Below, in pieces: positions 25,226-34,882 of a stretch of DNA of 59,504 nt (positions within the stretch are counted from its first letter, which is position 1; each line of letters begins with the position of its first letter). A model generated the notes under the pieces. It ran no database searches. It was given only the letters and a program-made list of their open reading frames with translations, and was not told where the DNA came from. The stretch lies in assembly GCA_964507645.1 (NCBI GenBank), contig CAZDPU010000005.1, forward strand, positions 1 to 59,504, in the 5' to 3' direction. Position numbers and translations under genes: made by a program. The stretch comes from UBA6624 sp964507645 (GTDB taxonomy: Bacteria; UBP7; UBA6624).

Positions 25226-28200
25226 AATAACCATCCAAATCCTCATCTAAAACACCAGTACCAAAAGGGCTTCCCACGACTTCATAGCTGACATCTTCAA
25301 AATTCCTAAAACCAGTACCAACCGGAACCCTTTCACCAACAATAACATTTTCTTTTAAACCATTCAAAAAGTCTAATTTTCCTTCTATAGCAGCCTCCAT
25401 CAAAGCACTTGCAGTCATTTGAAAACTTGCAGCAGATAAGAAAGAGCTACTATTACTTGCTCCCTTTTTCAACCCTACCAACACCTGTTCCCAACTAATT
25501 CTTTTCAAGCCTGCATCTTCCAACTTCTTATTAATCAGTTTAATTTCATTTATTGGAACCTTGTCATCAGGCATATATGTTGAATCTCCCCCATCTATAA
25601 CCTTGACATACCTAAACATTTCTTTCAGAATAACCTCAAAATGAATATCAAATATATCTACCCCTTGAGATCTGTACACATTTTGAATTTTATCCAAGGC
25701 ATAAGATTGAGCTGCGTCAATCCCTTGAGAGGCTAATATTTCAATAGGGCTTCTCAAACCACTACTTATAGCATCAGCAACACTCAATTCATCTCCAACT
25801 TTAACTTCAATATCTCTGTTTTTGGGAATTAATATTTGTTCAAAATCACCTGATTTAACCTTTAATTTTTTTCCTTTTTTCTTTACAGCAGGAGATACTG
25901 AAACCTCATAGCTGTGTCTTGAATTATTTGGAAGTTCTTTAATGTTTGTAACAATTCCTGAGATAGGACTCAAAACAGCACCTTCACCCTTGATGTCAGG
26001 TTTAAACCTGCTCTGGTAAACTTCAAAGAATATCTCAGCAAGAGGAAGCCCCTGGGTAATATCAGAAACATCAGATCCAGCAACACCTCCTGTATGAAAT
26101 GTTCTCATTGTCAATTGAGTTCCTGGTTCACCGATTGATTGAGCAGCTATAACACCAACAGGGTCAGCCATGCTTACAGGAGATCCAGTTGCTTTATTGT
26201 AGCCGTAGCAATGTGAACAACACCCTCCTGAAGAATTGCAAGTTATCGGAGAAAGTAATTTAACACCTGTTGTTCCAGCTTTGTTTACTTGCACCCAAGA
26301 ATTCTTTTTTGCCGCCTTGAGGCTTCTTGCTTTAACTACCTTAACTATCTTTTCCACATTTTTCTCTGTAATCAAGACTCTTTCGTCACATACAAGATCG
26401 CCATTTTCATCATATATTCTTTCAGAAGTATATCTGTGTATGATTCTTTTTGCAAAAGAACTCCAATTCATTGGACCATCTTTTTCATACCATTTCAAAC
26501 CAAGTTTAGTTTTTGCTTTTTCCTCTTCTTTCTTTGTTTTAAAGTGAGGTCTTTTAGTTATTCCCCTCACAGTACCACAATCATCCTCAACAATATACAG
26601 AGAATGAGCAATATCAACAAGCCTTCTTGTTAAATAACCTGACCTGCTCGTTCTTAAGGCAGTATCTGTTTGTCCTTTTCTTGCTCCATGTGTAGAACTG
26701 AAGTATTCATGAACTGACAAACCTTCCTTAAAATTACTCTTAATAGGAGAAAGTATTAATTTTCCAGTTGGATCAGCCATTAAACCTCTCATTCCAGCAA
26801 GCTGCCTAACCTGATCCATCTTGCCCCTGGCTCCAGAATTAATCATCAACATCAAAGAATTGTCTTCTGCTTGCTCTCCAGCTTCTATCAAAAGCTCAGT
26901 TATCCTTTCTGTTGCCCTGTTCCACAAAGCTTCTATTATTCTTTCGTAACTAATTTTGTCGAATCTTCTTGACTCCAATCTCTTTCCGGATAATGGACTT
27001 AATCCATCAGACCATTTTTCCGGGACATTGTTGTGTTTTTTGTTGGCTGGACGACCTAATTCATTTGGTCTAACCAATTCCAAACCTCCAGTTCTTGGAT
27101 TCTTTTCAGCAAAAGTAATATTTGTTTTCAATCTCTGATTGCACATTCCAGCTAATTCAGGAGTAAGAGTCCCTTTTGAGTAAGCTTTAACAATAAAAGA
27201 CTCAACCTCTTCAGCAAGAGCTATTATCCTTTGTTTTCTTTCAGGAATAATAACATCATCAACAGACAAAGAAATACCTGCTAAACTAGACTGTCTAAAT
27301 CCCAAATCTTTAATTGAATCACATATTTTTATTGCTTCGCTTTGAGGACATTCTTTTAGTATCTTGTTATTTATTCTTCTTAATTCTTTTATATAAACAG
27401 GTTCATCTACAAATGGTACATTGTCTGGTAATATTTCATTAAAAATGACTCTTCCTACAGTCGTAACCCTAAAACCTTTAGAAGCATCTTTTTTCCTAAC
27501 AATAATTACATCCCTAACAGATAGGGGTTTGTTTAATTCATCATCAATAATTCTTTGTGAATCATAAGCCAGCCTTGCTTCACTCTCTGAGGTAAAAGAA
27601 GCCCTTATTCTCGAAATCGGAAAAGAAATACTTTGGACACCTTTTGGCCATTTGGATCTCATGTCTCTGATTAAGTCTTGATTAATGTAGTTCCATTTTT
27701 CTTTAACTGTTTTGATAAAGGGAGAATTTGAAGAAGACATATTCCTGGTTAAAACATGCCCAATAAAGTTTTTTTCTAATTTTTTAGCGCTAGAAAGATC
27801 ATTTCTTGAAATTTCAATTCTTTCTTTTGGATTTGAAGTCAGGTAAGCTAAACCTAAAATAACATCTTGACTCGGGAGGTTTGATGGAGACCCTGTGCCC
27901 GGCACAAAAGGATTATTCGTAGAAAGCATAAGCAATCTTGCTTCAGCCTGAGCTCCTTCTGACAAAGGTAAATGAACAGCCATTTGATCTCCATCGAAAT
28001 CAGCATTAAAAGGAGTACAAACTAAAGGATGAAGCCTGATTGCAGATTCATCAGTCAAAATTGGTTGAAAAGCCTGTATCCCTAGCCTATGCAAGGTTGG
28101 AGCCCTGTTCAACATAACAACAGAAGAACTTATTAGCTGTGCCAGAATATCCCAAACAAGCCTTCTTTCTTTTACTCCTTTCTTAAGAAGTTCAGATATC

Positions 28201-30134
28201 GGATCTTTCGAACTGACACCATCAATAAGACCTTTCTCCTCCAAAACATTCCTTAATTTTGGTTTATAAAGCTCTAAAGCAATTTTCTTAGGTAAACCAC
28301 ACTGCCAAAGTTTCAATTTTGGCCCAGAAACAATCACTGCTCTTGCAGAATAGTCAACCCTTTTTCCAAGAAGATTCTGTCTAAATCTACCTTTTTTACC
28401 TCTTAGCGTATCTGTTAAAGACTCAAAAGGTCTCCCGTTGGGGTCCTTGTCAGCCTTCTGACTTCTTTGGTTATCAAACAAGGCATCAACAGACTGTTGA
28501 AGAAGTCTTTTTTCGTTGTTTACAATAACTTCAGGAGCACGAATTTTAACCATGTTCTTTAATCTCTTATTTCTGGTTACGACCCTATGATAAAGTTCAT
28601 TGATATCACTCGTTGCTTGCCTTCCTCCCTCAAGACTAACTATCGGCCTTAGGTCAGGAGGGATAACTGGCAAAGTCTCAAAAACCATCCACTCTAATCT
28701 ATTTGGTCTTATATCAGCATATCTCCTGCTTCTTAAGAACTGTTTCATCACACGTAATCTTTTCTTGACATCTCTAGATCTGGTTTTAGTCATTTTTTCC
28801 AAATCATTATCCAGTTTGTTGACTATGGCTGCTAAAGCATCTTCGCTATTTCCATCTATCCTTTTCAGCATTTCCTTAATAGCCCTACCTCCAGTATCAA
28901 TCTTGAAGACCTGTTCAGCAGGAACTCCCCCTCTCTTTTCGATTATCCTGCTAATGTTATCAAGATTTCTTTTCTGGTCTCCAGAAAACATGAATGGAGA
29001 TTCGCTATCTCCTTCTTTGAGAGGGTCGTAACCTTGCAAACCCCAAAACAGGTCTAACCCATGAACTAATTGCTCTTGAGCCATGATTGCCCTTTCTTGG
29101 ATCTCATTGTATTGAGCTATTTCTTTTATATTAGCTACCTGAAAAGCAATTTCTGTTTTAAGAAATTCCCAAAATTTAACATTCCATAATTCACCTTTTC
29201 GAGGATCAAATTTTTCATCTCCAATCTTCAAAACCTCTTTTGAAGTTCTTTGGTCTATTATCTTTTCCAAACTTCTCTGCGTTTTCCCAACCTTTATCTT
29301 CATTCCCTTTAATACAGATTCGTCAATTTTTGAATTTAATAGCTTTTGGATGGTTCTGAATTCAATTTTAGTGTTAACATCCAAAAGAACCTCTCCGTCC
29401 TTCGCAAGAAAAGGTTCTGAAAGCTGAGACCCTCCAAGTTCTTGAAAAAGCAACTCAGCAGCTGTTGTTTTGTTCCAGTACTTTGGTCTATTTGTTCTGG
29501 AAAGTAATAGCTGTATTTCGGCTTCAACCCAATCCTTCAAACTACCCTTATACTCTTTCAACCTTAAGGACATCAGGTTTTGCTTATCTTCCAATGTAAT
29601 TGAATCAATATCAGATATAGACATATCTAAAGTCTTAGAGATATGCTTAGAATCCTGCCATTTTGTAGGATTTATTGCACCATCAACCCTTCCCAAAAGA
29701 CTTTCTTTTTTTGCGGAATCAACAAAAACAACAGCGTATTTCATGTAGTAAACAATCTGCTTTGTCGCTCTTTTTGACAACCCTAAAACATTTTGTAAAA
29801 CATTTTTTGGCTGAATACTTAAGAACCAAGGATGCACAACAGATGCAGCCAATTTAATTGTCCCCATCCATCTTCTTCTAACCCTTTTATGAGTAACCGA
29901 AACACCACAAACCTCACATTCCAAATTATCCCTTCTTACATTTTTATATTTTCCACAATAGCATTCAAAACTAATCGTTGGTCCAAATATCTTTTCACAG
30001 AATAGGCCATCTGGTTCTGGCCTTCCAGTTCTGTAATTTATAGTTTCAGGTTGAAGAACCTCTCCACCCCAACCCTTGATCTTTTCGGGGTTTGCTATAG
30101 AAATCCTTAAAGCTGAAATTTGTTTTTTACTCAT
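25218..30134 (-). CDS. rpoC: RNA polymerase beta' subunit
   Basis: A 1638-aa catalytic subunit of RNA polymerase, about 230 residues longer than E. coli beta' (1407). The Zn1 cluster is CYC with CEVC near residues 58-76. The catalytic NADFDGDQMAVHLP motif is intact. The Zn2 cluster is EDDCG plus CNSSGGCCSHC, followed by AAQSIGEPGTQLTMRTFHTGG. About 265 residues between the Zn1 region and RAIKEML replace roughly 35 in E. coli. ATG 30134 has GAGGAG 10 nt upstream; the in-frame ATG at 30143 is too close to that site. It overlaps rpoB by 8 nt and is last in the L11-beta-beta' operon. Confidence 0.97.
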   Translation of the reverse strand: MSKKQISALRISIANPEKIKGWGGEVLQPETINYRTGRPEPDGLFCEKIFGPTISFECYCGKYKNVRRDNLECEVCGVSVTHKRVRRRWMGTIKLAASVVHPWFLSIQPKNVLQNVLGLSKRATKQIVYYMKYAVVFVDSAKKESLLGRVDGAINPTKWQDSKHISKTLDMSISDIDSITLEDKQNLMSLRLKEYKGSLKDWVEAEIQLLLSRTNRPKYWNKTTAAELLFQELGGSQLSEPFLAKDGEVLLDVNTKIEFRTIQKLLNSKIDESVLKGMKIKVGKTQRSLEKIIDQRTSKEVLKIGDEKFDPRKGELWNVKFWEFLKTEIAFQVANIKEIAQYNEIQERAIMAQEQLVHGLDLFWGLQGYDPLKEGDSESPFMFSGDQKRNLDNISRIIEKRGGVPAEQVFKIDTGGRAIKEMLKRIDGNSEDALAAIVNKLDNDLEKMTKTRSRDVKKRLRVMKQFLRSRRYADIRPNRLEWMVFETLPVIPPDLRPIVSLEGGRQATSDINELYHRVVTRNKRLKNMVKIRAPEVIVNNEKRLLQQSVDALFDNQRSQKADKDPNGRPFESLTDTLRGKKGRFRQNLLGKRVDYSARAVIVSGPKLKLWQCGLPKKIALELYKPKLRNVLEEKGLIDGVSSKDPISELLKKGVKERRLVWDILAQLISSSVVMLNRAPTLHRLGIQAFQPILTDESAIRLHPLVCTPFNADFDGDQMAVHLPLSEGAQAEARLLMLSTNNPFVPGTGSPSNLPSQDVILGLAYLTSNPKERIEISRNDLSSAKKLEKNFIGHVLTRNMSSSNSPFIKTVKEKWNYINQDLIRDMRSKWPKGVQSISFPISRIRASFTSESEARLAYDSQRIIDDELNKPLSVRDVIIVRKKDASKGFRVTTVGRVIFNEILPDNVPFVDEPVYIKELRRINNKILKECPQSEAIKICDSIKDLGFRQSSLAGISLSVDDVIIPERKQRIIALAEEVESFIVKAYSKGTLTPELAGMCNQRLKTNITFAEKNPRTGGLELVRPNELGRPANKKHNNVPEKWSDGLSPLSGKRLESRRFDKISYERIIEALWNRATERITELLIEAGEQAEDNSLMLMINSGARGKMDQVRQLAGMRGLMADPTGKLILSPIKSNFKEGLSVHEYFSSTHGARKGQTDTALRTSRSGYLTRRLVDIAHSLYIVEDDCGTVRGITKRPHFKTKKEEEKAKTKLGLKWYEKDGPMNWSSFAKRIIHRYTSERIYDENGDLVCDERVLITEKNVEKIVKVVKARSLKAAKKNSWVQVNKAGTTGVKLLSPITCNSSGGCCSHCYGYNKATGSPVSMADPVGVIAAQSIGEPGTQLTMRTFHTGGVAGSDVSDITQGLPLAEIFFEVYQSRFKPDIKGEGAVLSPISGIVTNIKELPNNSRHSYEVSVSPAVKKKGKKLKVKSGDFEQILIPKNRDIEVKVGDELSVADAISSGLRSPIEILASQGIDAAQSYALDKIQNVYRSQGVDIFDIHFEVILKEMFRYVKVIDGGDSTYMPDDKVPINEIKLINKKLEDAGLKRISWEQVLVGLKKGASNSSSFLSAASFQMTASALMEAAIEGKLDFLNGLKENVIVGERVPVGTGFRNFEDVSYEVVGSPFGTGVLDEDLDGYSS

Positions 30135-33100
30135 CTTGTTCATTCTCCTCAGATACTACTTTTTCTTGATTTCCTTCTTCCCCTTCTTTGGTTTCTTCAG
30201 CAGAGTCAACATTGTCTCCATTGTCTCCATCTTTCCCATCACCATCAGAATCTTTTGCTTCATCAGCATCTTGCGAAAACTCTTCGGAGAATTCGTTTTG
30301 ATCTCCATGTTGGAAAAATTCCAAATCCAAACCCAGCCCTCTTATTTCTTTATCTAGATTGTTTATACTTTCTGGCTTTAAAGAAAGATCAATAGCTTCA
30401 CCCCTTGTCATCTTTTTGTAAGCAAGATTTCTGCCTTCAATATCATCACTTTTTATAGTGAGCATCTCTTGCAAAGCTCTACTTGCTCCATAAGCTTCTA
30501 AAGCCCAAACCTCCATTTCTCCAAACCTCTGCCCTCCACCTCTCGCCTTACCACCTAGAGGTTGTTGTGTTATCAAAGAGTAAGGACCAATTGATCTTGC
30601 ATGGACCTTAGCCTCAGCAAGATGGTTTAGTTTCATGATGCTCATGACCCCAACAACAACATCATTTTCCAACCTTGCTCCAGTTCTTCCATCATAGACA
30701 ATGCTTTTTCCATCCCTTCTAAGGCCATTCTTCTCTAACTCATCTTGAATTGTCTCCATGGAACAACCGTTAAAAACAGGAACCTTTGCCCTTTTCCCCG
30801 AATGCTTGCTTGCCCAACCCAAATGAAGTTCCATAAGCTGACCAATATTCATCCTTGAAGGAACTCCTAAAGGATTGAGTATGACGTCAACCGGAGTTCC
30901 ATCTGACAAATAAGGCATATCTTCTTCGGGCAAAATTGTACTTACAACACCTTTGTTACCATGCCTTCCAGCTAATTTATCTCCAACAGTCAACCTTCTT
31001 TTTATAGCAACATAAACATCTACTTTCTGCAAAACACCTGGTCTCAGCTCAACTCCACTATCTTCTTTTGAAAGAGTATCCACACGAATAACAACACCAT
31101 GCTCCCCAGTTGGCATTCTCAAAGATGTATTTCTCATATCAGATCCTTTTTGGTTCATGATTTTCCAGATTAACTTTTCTTCAGGAGTTCTTTCTTTTTC
31201 TGGTTTTGGAGTAAGTTTTCCAACCAACAACTGACCTTGACCAACCTCGGTTCCAACTCTAACTATACCGTCTTTTGTTAAATTTGCCAATAAAGAATCA
31301 TCTTCATTTGGAATATCGGCAGTAATGATTTCCTCTCCCAAGCGAGTCCTTCTAGCAACACATTCAAATTTCTCTATTTGAACACTGTCCAAAAGTCCTA
31401 ATTTTGCAATCCTTTCACTAACAACAATTGAATCTTCAAAATTATAGCCATCTAAACTCATCAGAGCAACTGTAAGATTTTGGCCAAGTGCTAATTCTCC
31501 ATTTTTGATACCAGGGCCATCTGTCAAAATCTCATGTTTTTTAACTCTTTGGCCAGCTCTAACTACTGGTTTTTGATCAATAACTGTACTTTGATTACTT
31601 CTTGCATACCTCCTTAAAGAGAGAACATGCTTTTTGGATTCTTTTCCAGTCTCATCAAGAATTTGAGCTTTGTCATATTCAATTGTTATCTGACTTCCAC
31701 TATCAGCATCTTGAGGAGAAACACTTTTTATTTTTCCTGGCCCCTTGGCTCTAAGTATGTAACCGCTTGACATTGCTGCAGCGGATTCCATTCCAGTAAA
31801 AACTTTCGCTGGAGAAGGAGATATCAAAGGACAAGACTGGCGTAACATGTTTGCCCCCATTAAAGCCCTTGTTGCATCATCATGCTCCAGAAAAGGAATC
31901 AGAGAAGCAGAAACTCCAACAAGTTGATCATTACTGAAATCAAGATGCGTAACCTCTTTGGAATCAACCCATTGGGGCTCCCTCCTGTGTCTAGCACTTA
32001 CTCTGAATTTGCTTGTTTTAGACCTGTCCTTGTGAGAAGGTCCGGAAATTTCATTCTTTTCATCAATAAAAACACAAGAAGAAGCAACATAAAAATCTTC
32101 CTCTTCAAGTGCATTAAAAAACCTAACATCAGACTCCTTTTTAGGAAAATTGACAGTTCCTTTATCAACAGGAATATAAGGAGTTTCAATAAAACCCTTT
32201 TCATCTATCCTCGCCCATAAAGACAAGCTTGTAATTAAGCCAACATTTGCACCTTCGGGAGTTTCAATTGGGCAAATTCTTCCATAGTGTGTTTTATGAA
32301 CATCCCTAACCTCAAAACCTGTTCTTTTTCTGGAAAGACCTCCAGGCCCCATGGCTGAAAGCTTTCTTTTATGCACAAGTTCTGAAAAAGGATTTGTCTG
32401 ATCTAAGAATTGAACCAGCTCCCCAGTGCTAAAAAATCTGTCAATGGGTCTCAAAACCAATTTCGGAACTATTAAAGTTTGTGGAGTTTGGGTCTCTCCA
32501 TCCTGGGTCCTTGACTTTTCTCTGGCCATTTTAACCATACCCATCAAGCCTTTCTTCAATTCTCCTGAAATCATTTCCCCTACGCCTCTAACTCTTCTTA
32601 TCCCCAAGTGATCAATATCATCAGAATCTTCTTCTTCCCTAACTTTCCCTATTAAAAAATTAATACCTCTTGCGACATCTTGAATCGTTAATCTCTGATG
32701 AGAAAGGGGTATGTCGTCATTTTGGAAAGTCTGGTTTATCTGATATCTCCCAACTTCAGAAAGATCGTAATATTCCCCTTCAAAAAATCTCTTCCAAATA
32801 AAATCAAGTGCTGCTTCTGATGAAGGAATTTGATCGTTAGGTCTGAAATTTAAATATATTTCTTTAATACATTCATCCCTGCTTAGAAGCCCAGAAGACA
32901 GACCATCTTCAAAACATTTCTGAAAAGCCCATGGAGAATCATCATCCTTTCCAATTTTCACATCGGGATAACTTTCAACCTTAGACTCAACGTAAGCTTC
33001 CTTTCCATCATTTTCAGGAAGATACTGAATTGCTTCCACATGATCTTTCGTGAGAATTTGTCCCTTTTTTACAATAGTTTCACCATCTGCATTTTTTATA

Positions 33101-33882
33101 GAACTTCTGGCCTTCCAACCTTCACAAACTTTTATAAGTTGCTTTCTATACGAAGCAAGCTTCTTTCTCTTGTCTATTTTTTCTTCATCTAAATTTTTGC
33201 CTTTTGACTCACTTACAAAAACTAATTCTCCTGGATAAGGCTTTCCTTTTACGGTTCTGTATTCAAAACCCAAGGCTTTCAAGAATGTAGAAAGATGGAA
33301 CTTTCTAAACTTACCTAACCTAATCCAAAATCTATCCTTTGCATCTAGATTAAATTCCATCCAATTCCCTCTTGATGGAACAAATTTTGCAACATTGTTT
33401 TCATTTTTCTGTCCTGAGTTTTCTTTCTTAAAGAATATTCCAGGACTCCTCAGAAGTTGGAAAACACAAGTTTTTTCAATTCCATTAATGATAAAGGTAG
33501 CACTTGGTGTCATTTTTGGAATATTTCCAATCCTTAACTCTTGAACTTTAAATTCTCCAGTTTCCTCTCTATAGAGTTGCACAGGGATAGAAAGAGAAGT
33601 TGCATAGGTTTTTCCAAGTTTTCTACAAACCTCTATTGGCTCATCAGGATCCTCCAGTTGAAAAGAAGGCATTCCTTCTGGCAACGAAAGAGTTACCTTC
33701 TTGTCGTCAAAAGTCACAGGAAAAACCTCCCTCATGACACGATCTATACCTTTTGTTGTGAAGTATTCGTAACTTTTTTTCTGATGATGAATTAAGTCAT
33801 GCTCAATTGCATCAGTAAATTTTCTTTGAACTGAAAAATCCTTTATTTCTTCAAAAGAACTTTTAGAAACCTTTTTTGACAT
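30127..33882 (-). CDS. rpoB: RNA polymerase beta subunit
   Basis: A 1251-aa subunit. The rifampicin-binding region (about residues 485-515) reads QFLDQTNPFSELVHKRKLSA; the position matching E. coli R529 is Lys507. Further landmarks are YGRICPIETPEGANVGLI, GDKLAGRHGNKGVVS and GGKARGGGQRFGEMEVWALEAYGA. The last 60 or so residues form a strongly acidic Asp/Glu/Gly tail running into the rpoC start, which is not part of the E. coli protein. The Shine-Dalgarno AAGGGG lies 7 nt before ATG. A terminator-like hairpin separates it from rplL. Confidence 0.97.
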   Translation of the reverse strand: MSKKVSKSSFEEIKDFSVQRKFTDAIEHDLIHHQKKSYEYFTTKGIDRVMREVFPVTFDDKKVTLSLPEGMPSFQLEDPDEPIEVCRKLGKTYATSLSIPVQLYREETGEFKVQELRIGNIPKMTPSATFIINGIEKTCVFQLLRSPGIFFKKENSGQKNENNVAKFVPSRGNWMEFNLDAKDRFWIRLGKFRKFHLSTFLKALGFEYRTVKGKPYPGELVFVSESKGKNLDEEKIDKRKKLASYRKQLIKVCEGWKARSSIKNADGETIVKKGQILTKDHVEAIQYLPENDGKEAYVESKVESYPDVKIGKDDDSPWAFQKCFEDGLSSGLLSRDECIKEIYLNFRPNDQIPSSEAALDFIWKRFFEGEYYDLSEVGRYQINQTFQNDDIPLSHQRLTIQDVARGINFLIGKVREEEDSDDIDHLGIRRVRGVGEMISGELKKGLMGMVKMAREKSRTQDGETQTPQTLIVPKLVLRPIDRFFSTGELVQFLDQTNPFSELVHKRKLSAMGPGGLSRKRTGFEVRDVHKTHYGRICPIETPEGANVGLITSLSLWARIDEKGFIETPYIPVDKGTVNFPKKESDVRFFNALEEEDFYVASSCVFIDEKNEISGPSHKDRSKTSKFRVSARHRREPQWVDSKEVTHLDFSNDQLVGVSASLIPFLEHDDATRALMGANMLRQSCPLISPSPAKVFTGMESAAAMSSGYILRAKGPGKIKSVSPQDADSGSQITIEYDKAQILDETGKESKKHVLSLRRYARSNQSTVIDQKPVVRAGQRVKKHEILTDGPGIKNGELALGQNLTVALMSLDGYNFEDSIVVSERIAKLGLLDSVQIEKFECVARRTRLGEEIITADIPNEDDSLLANLTKDGIVRVGTEVGQGQLLVGKLTPKPEKERTPEEKLIWKIMNQKGSDMRNTSLRMPTGEHGVVIRVDTLSKEDSGVELRPGVLQKVDVYVAIKRRLTVGDKLAGRHGNKGVVSTILPEEDMPYLSDGTPVDVILNPLGVPSRMNIGQLMELHLGWASKHSGKRAKVPVFNGCSMETIQDELEKNGLRRDGKSIVYDGRTGARLENDVVVGVMSIMKLNHLAEAKVHARSIGPYSLITQQPLGGKARGGGQRFGEMEVWALEAYGASRALQEMLTIKSDDIEGRNLAYKKMTRGEAIDLSLKPESINNLDKEIRGLGLDLEFFQHGDQNEFSEEFSQDADEAKDSDGDGKDGDNGDNVDSAEETKEGEEGNQEKVVSEENEQDE

Positions 33883-33905
33883 AGCAAACCCCTTATATAA
33901 AAATT

Positions 33906-33924
33906 AAAAAAACGCAAAATGCGT
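33906..33924 (-). terminator. Attenuator-like hairpin between rplL and rpoB
   Basis: On the minus strand ACGCA-TTT-TGCGT is followed by TTTTTT. The short stem and good U-tract suit a partial terminator. An intrinsic attenuator between rplL and rpoB is well known in E. coli, where it lowers polymerase relative to ribosomal-protein synthesis. Confidence 0.6.
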
Positions 33925-33928
33925 AAAA

Positions 33929-33943
33929 AATACAACTTGTATT
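33929..33943 (-). other. Second small hairpin downstream of rplL
   Basis: AATACA-AGT-TGTATT forms a 6-bp stem with a 3-nt loop (extendable to 7 bp with one unpaired base) just after the rplL stop and upstream of the attenuator-like hairpin. It may be an RNA-processing or stability element; the stem is AU-rich and weak. Confidence 0.35.
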
Positions 33944-33951
33944 AAAAATTG

Positions 33952-34320
33952 TTACTCGATCTCAACATCGGCACCAGCTTCCGCCAATACTGACTTAATT
34001 TCTTCACCTTCTGATTCAGAAATTCCTTCCTTAAGAGAAACCGGAGCTTTGTCAACAAGTTCTTTTGCTTCTTTCAAACCGAGACCCAAAGCACTTTTAA
34101 CAGCCTTAATAACAGCTATCTTTTGCTGTCCAGCAGCTTTAAGAGTTACTTTGACGGTTGATGGCCCAGAATCTCCAGCATCATCCGATGCAGCCGGAGC
34201 AGCAGCCATTGCTACAGGAGAACCCTGAACATTAAATTTTTCTTTCAATGCTTCAACAAGCTCTACCAACTCGCTAACCTTCATTTTTTCAATACTTTCA
34301 ATGAGTTTATCTTTGCTCAT
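33952..34320 (-). CDS. rplL: Ribosomal protein L7/L12
   Basis: A 122-aa stalk protein. The N-terminal dimerisation domain contains MKVSELVELVEALKEKF, followed by an Ala-rich hinge and the C-terminal domain with KIAVIKAVKSALGLGLKEA and KELVDKAPV, which contact translation factors. Length is normal (about 121-125). GAGGTGG serves as Shine-Dalgarno. It follows rplJ by 13 nt and precedes the rpoB attenuator. Confidence 0.98.
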   Translation of the reverse strand: MSKDKLIESIEKMKVSELVELVEALKEKFNVQGSPVAMAAAPAASDDAGDSGPSTVKVTLKAAGQQKIAVIKAVKSALGLGLKEAKELVDKAPVSLKEGISESEGEEIKSVLAEAGADVEIE

Positions 34321-34333
34321 AATTTACACCACC

Positions 34334-34882
34334 TCATTTAGATTTATTTTTAGCTATTTCATCTAGAGTCCAAACCAAATTAGAAAGAACACCGTCTAGA
34401 GTCCAAACCAGTCCTGAAACTGGGGAATCAAGACATCCAACCAATTGGGCATAGAGATCTTCAATGTTATTTATCTTTGCAAGATTTACAAAAGAGTTGG
34501 AATCAACAACTCCACCCTCTAGCGTTCCTGCTTTAAAATTAAACGAATCATCAGCCTTCAATCTTTTTACCATCATTTGAATAACTGGGAAAGGATTCTC
34601 TTCATTCACTACAACATGCGCAATAGGACCTTTTACAGTCTCCTTTAAATCCTTTTTTTCATCATCGTTTAAATCTAATTCATCTATAACTCTCCACATC
34701 AAGGTATTTTTGATAACAGAAAAACTCCCGCCTTGCTCTCGAATTTCCCTCCTAAAGAGAGTTTCGTCTTGAACACTGATTGGAGAATTTGCAAAAATTC
34801 CAAAAAAGGTACTTTCCTTAACTGAAGAAGCTTTTTTAGAAACTTTGTCTTTTTTCTGATTTAAAATTTTTGTGCTAGCCAT
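34334..34882 (-). CDS. rplJ: Ribosomal protein L10
   Basis: A 182-aa stalk base protein that anchors L7/L12 dimers. The N-terminal RNA-binding part is followed by the C-terminal helix holding an 11-residue repeat, SGLVWTLDGVL then SNLVWTLDEIA, each expected to bind one L12 dimer. The repeat is also exact for 16 bases in the DNA. Start ATG shares one base with the rplA stop (TAATG). Confidence 0.94.
   Translation of the reverse strand: MASTKILNQKKDKVSKKASSVKESTFFGIFANSPISVQDETLFRREIREQGGSFSVIKNTLMWRVIDELDLNDDEKKDLKETVKGPIAHVVVNEENPFPVIQMMVKRLKADDSFNFKAGTLEGGVVDSNSFVNLAKINNIEDLYAQLVGCLDSPVSGLVWTLDGVLSNLVWTLDEIAKNKSK
34362..34410. repeat. 16-bp direct repeat in the 3' end of rplJ
   Basis: TCTAGAGTCCAAACCA occurs at 34362-34377 and 34395-34410, a period of 33 bp equal to 11 codons. 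It encodes the LVWTLD core of the two L12-binding segments. Identity at third codon positions suggests recent duplication, slippage or conversion rather than protein constraint alone. Confidence 0.85.

Noticed and set aside
30127..30330. Acidic end of rpoB as a sign of a frameshift
   Set aside because: The frame is continuous, the stop overlaps rpoC in the usual way, and the composition is a low-complexity acidic tail rather than another frame of conserved sequence.
25218..33882. Many medium-length plus-strand frames opposite rpoC and rpoB
   Set aside because: They lack start signals, have no family motifs and are shadows of long conserved genes on the other strand.
34362..34410. Direct repeat in rplJ as a mobile-element footprint
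   Set aside because: The 33-bp period equals the known L12-binding segment and stays in frame.
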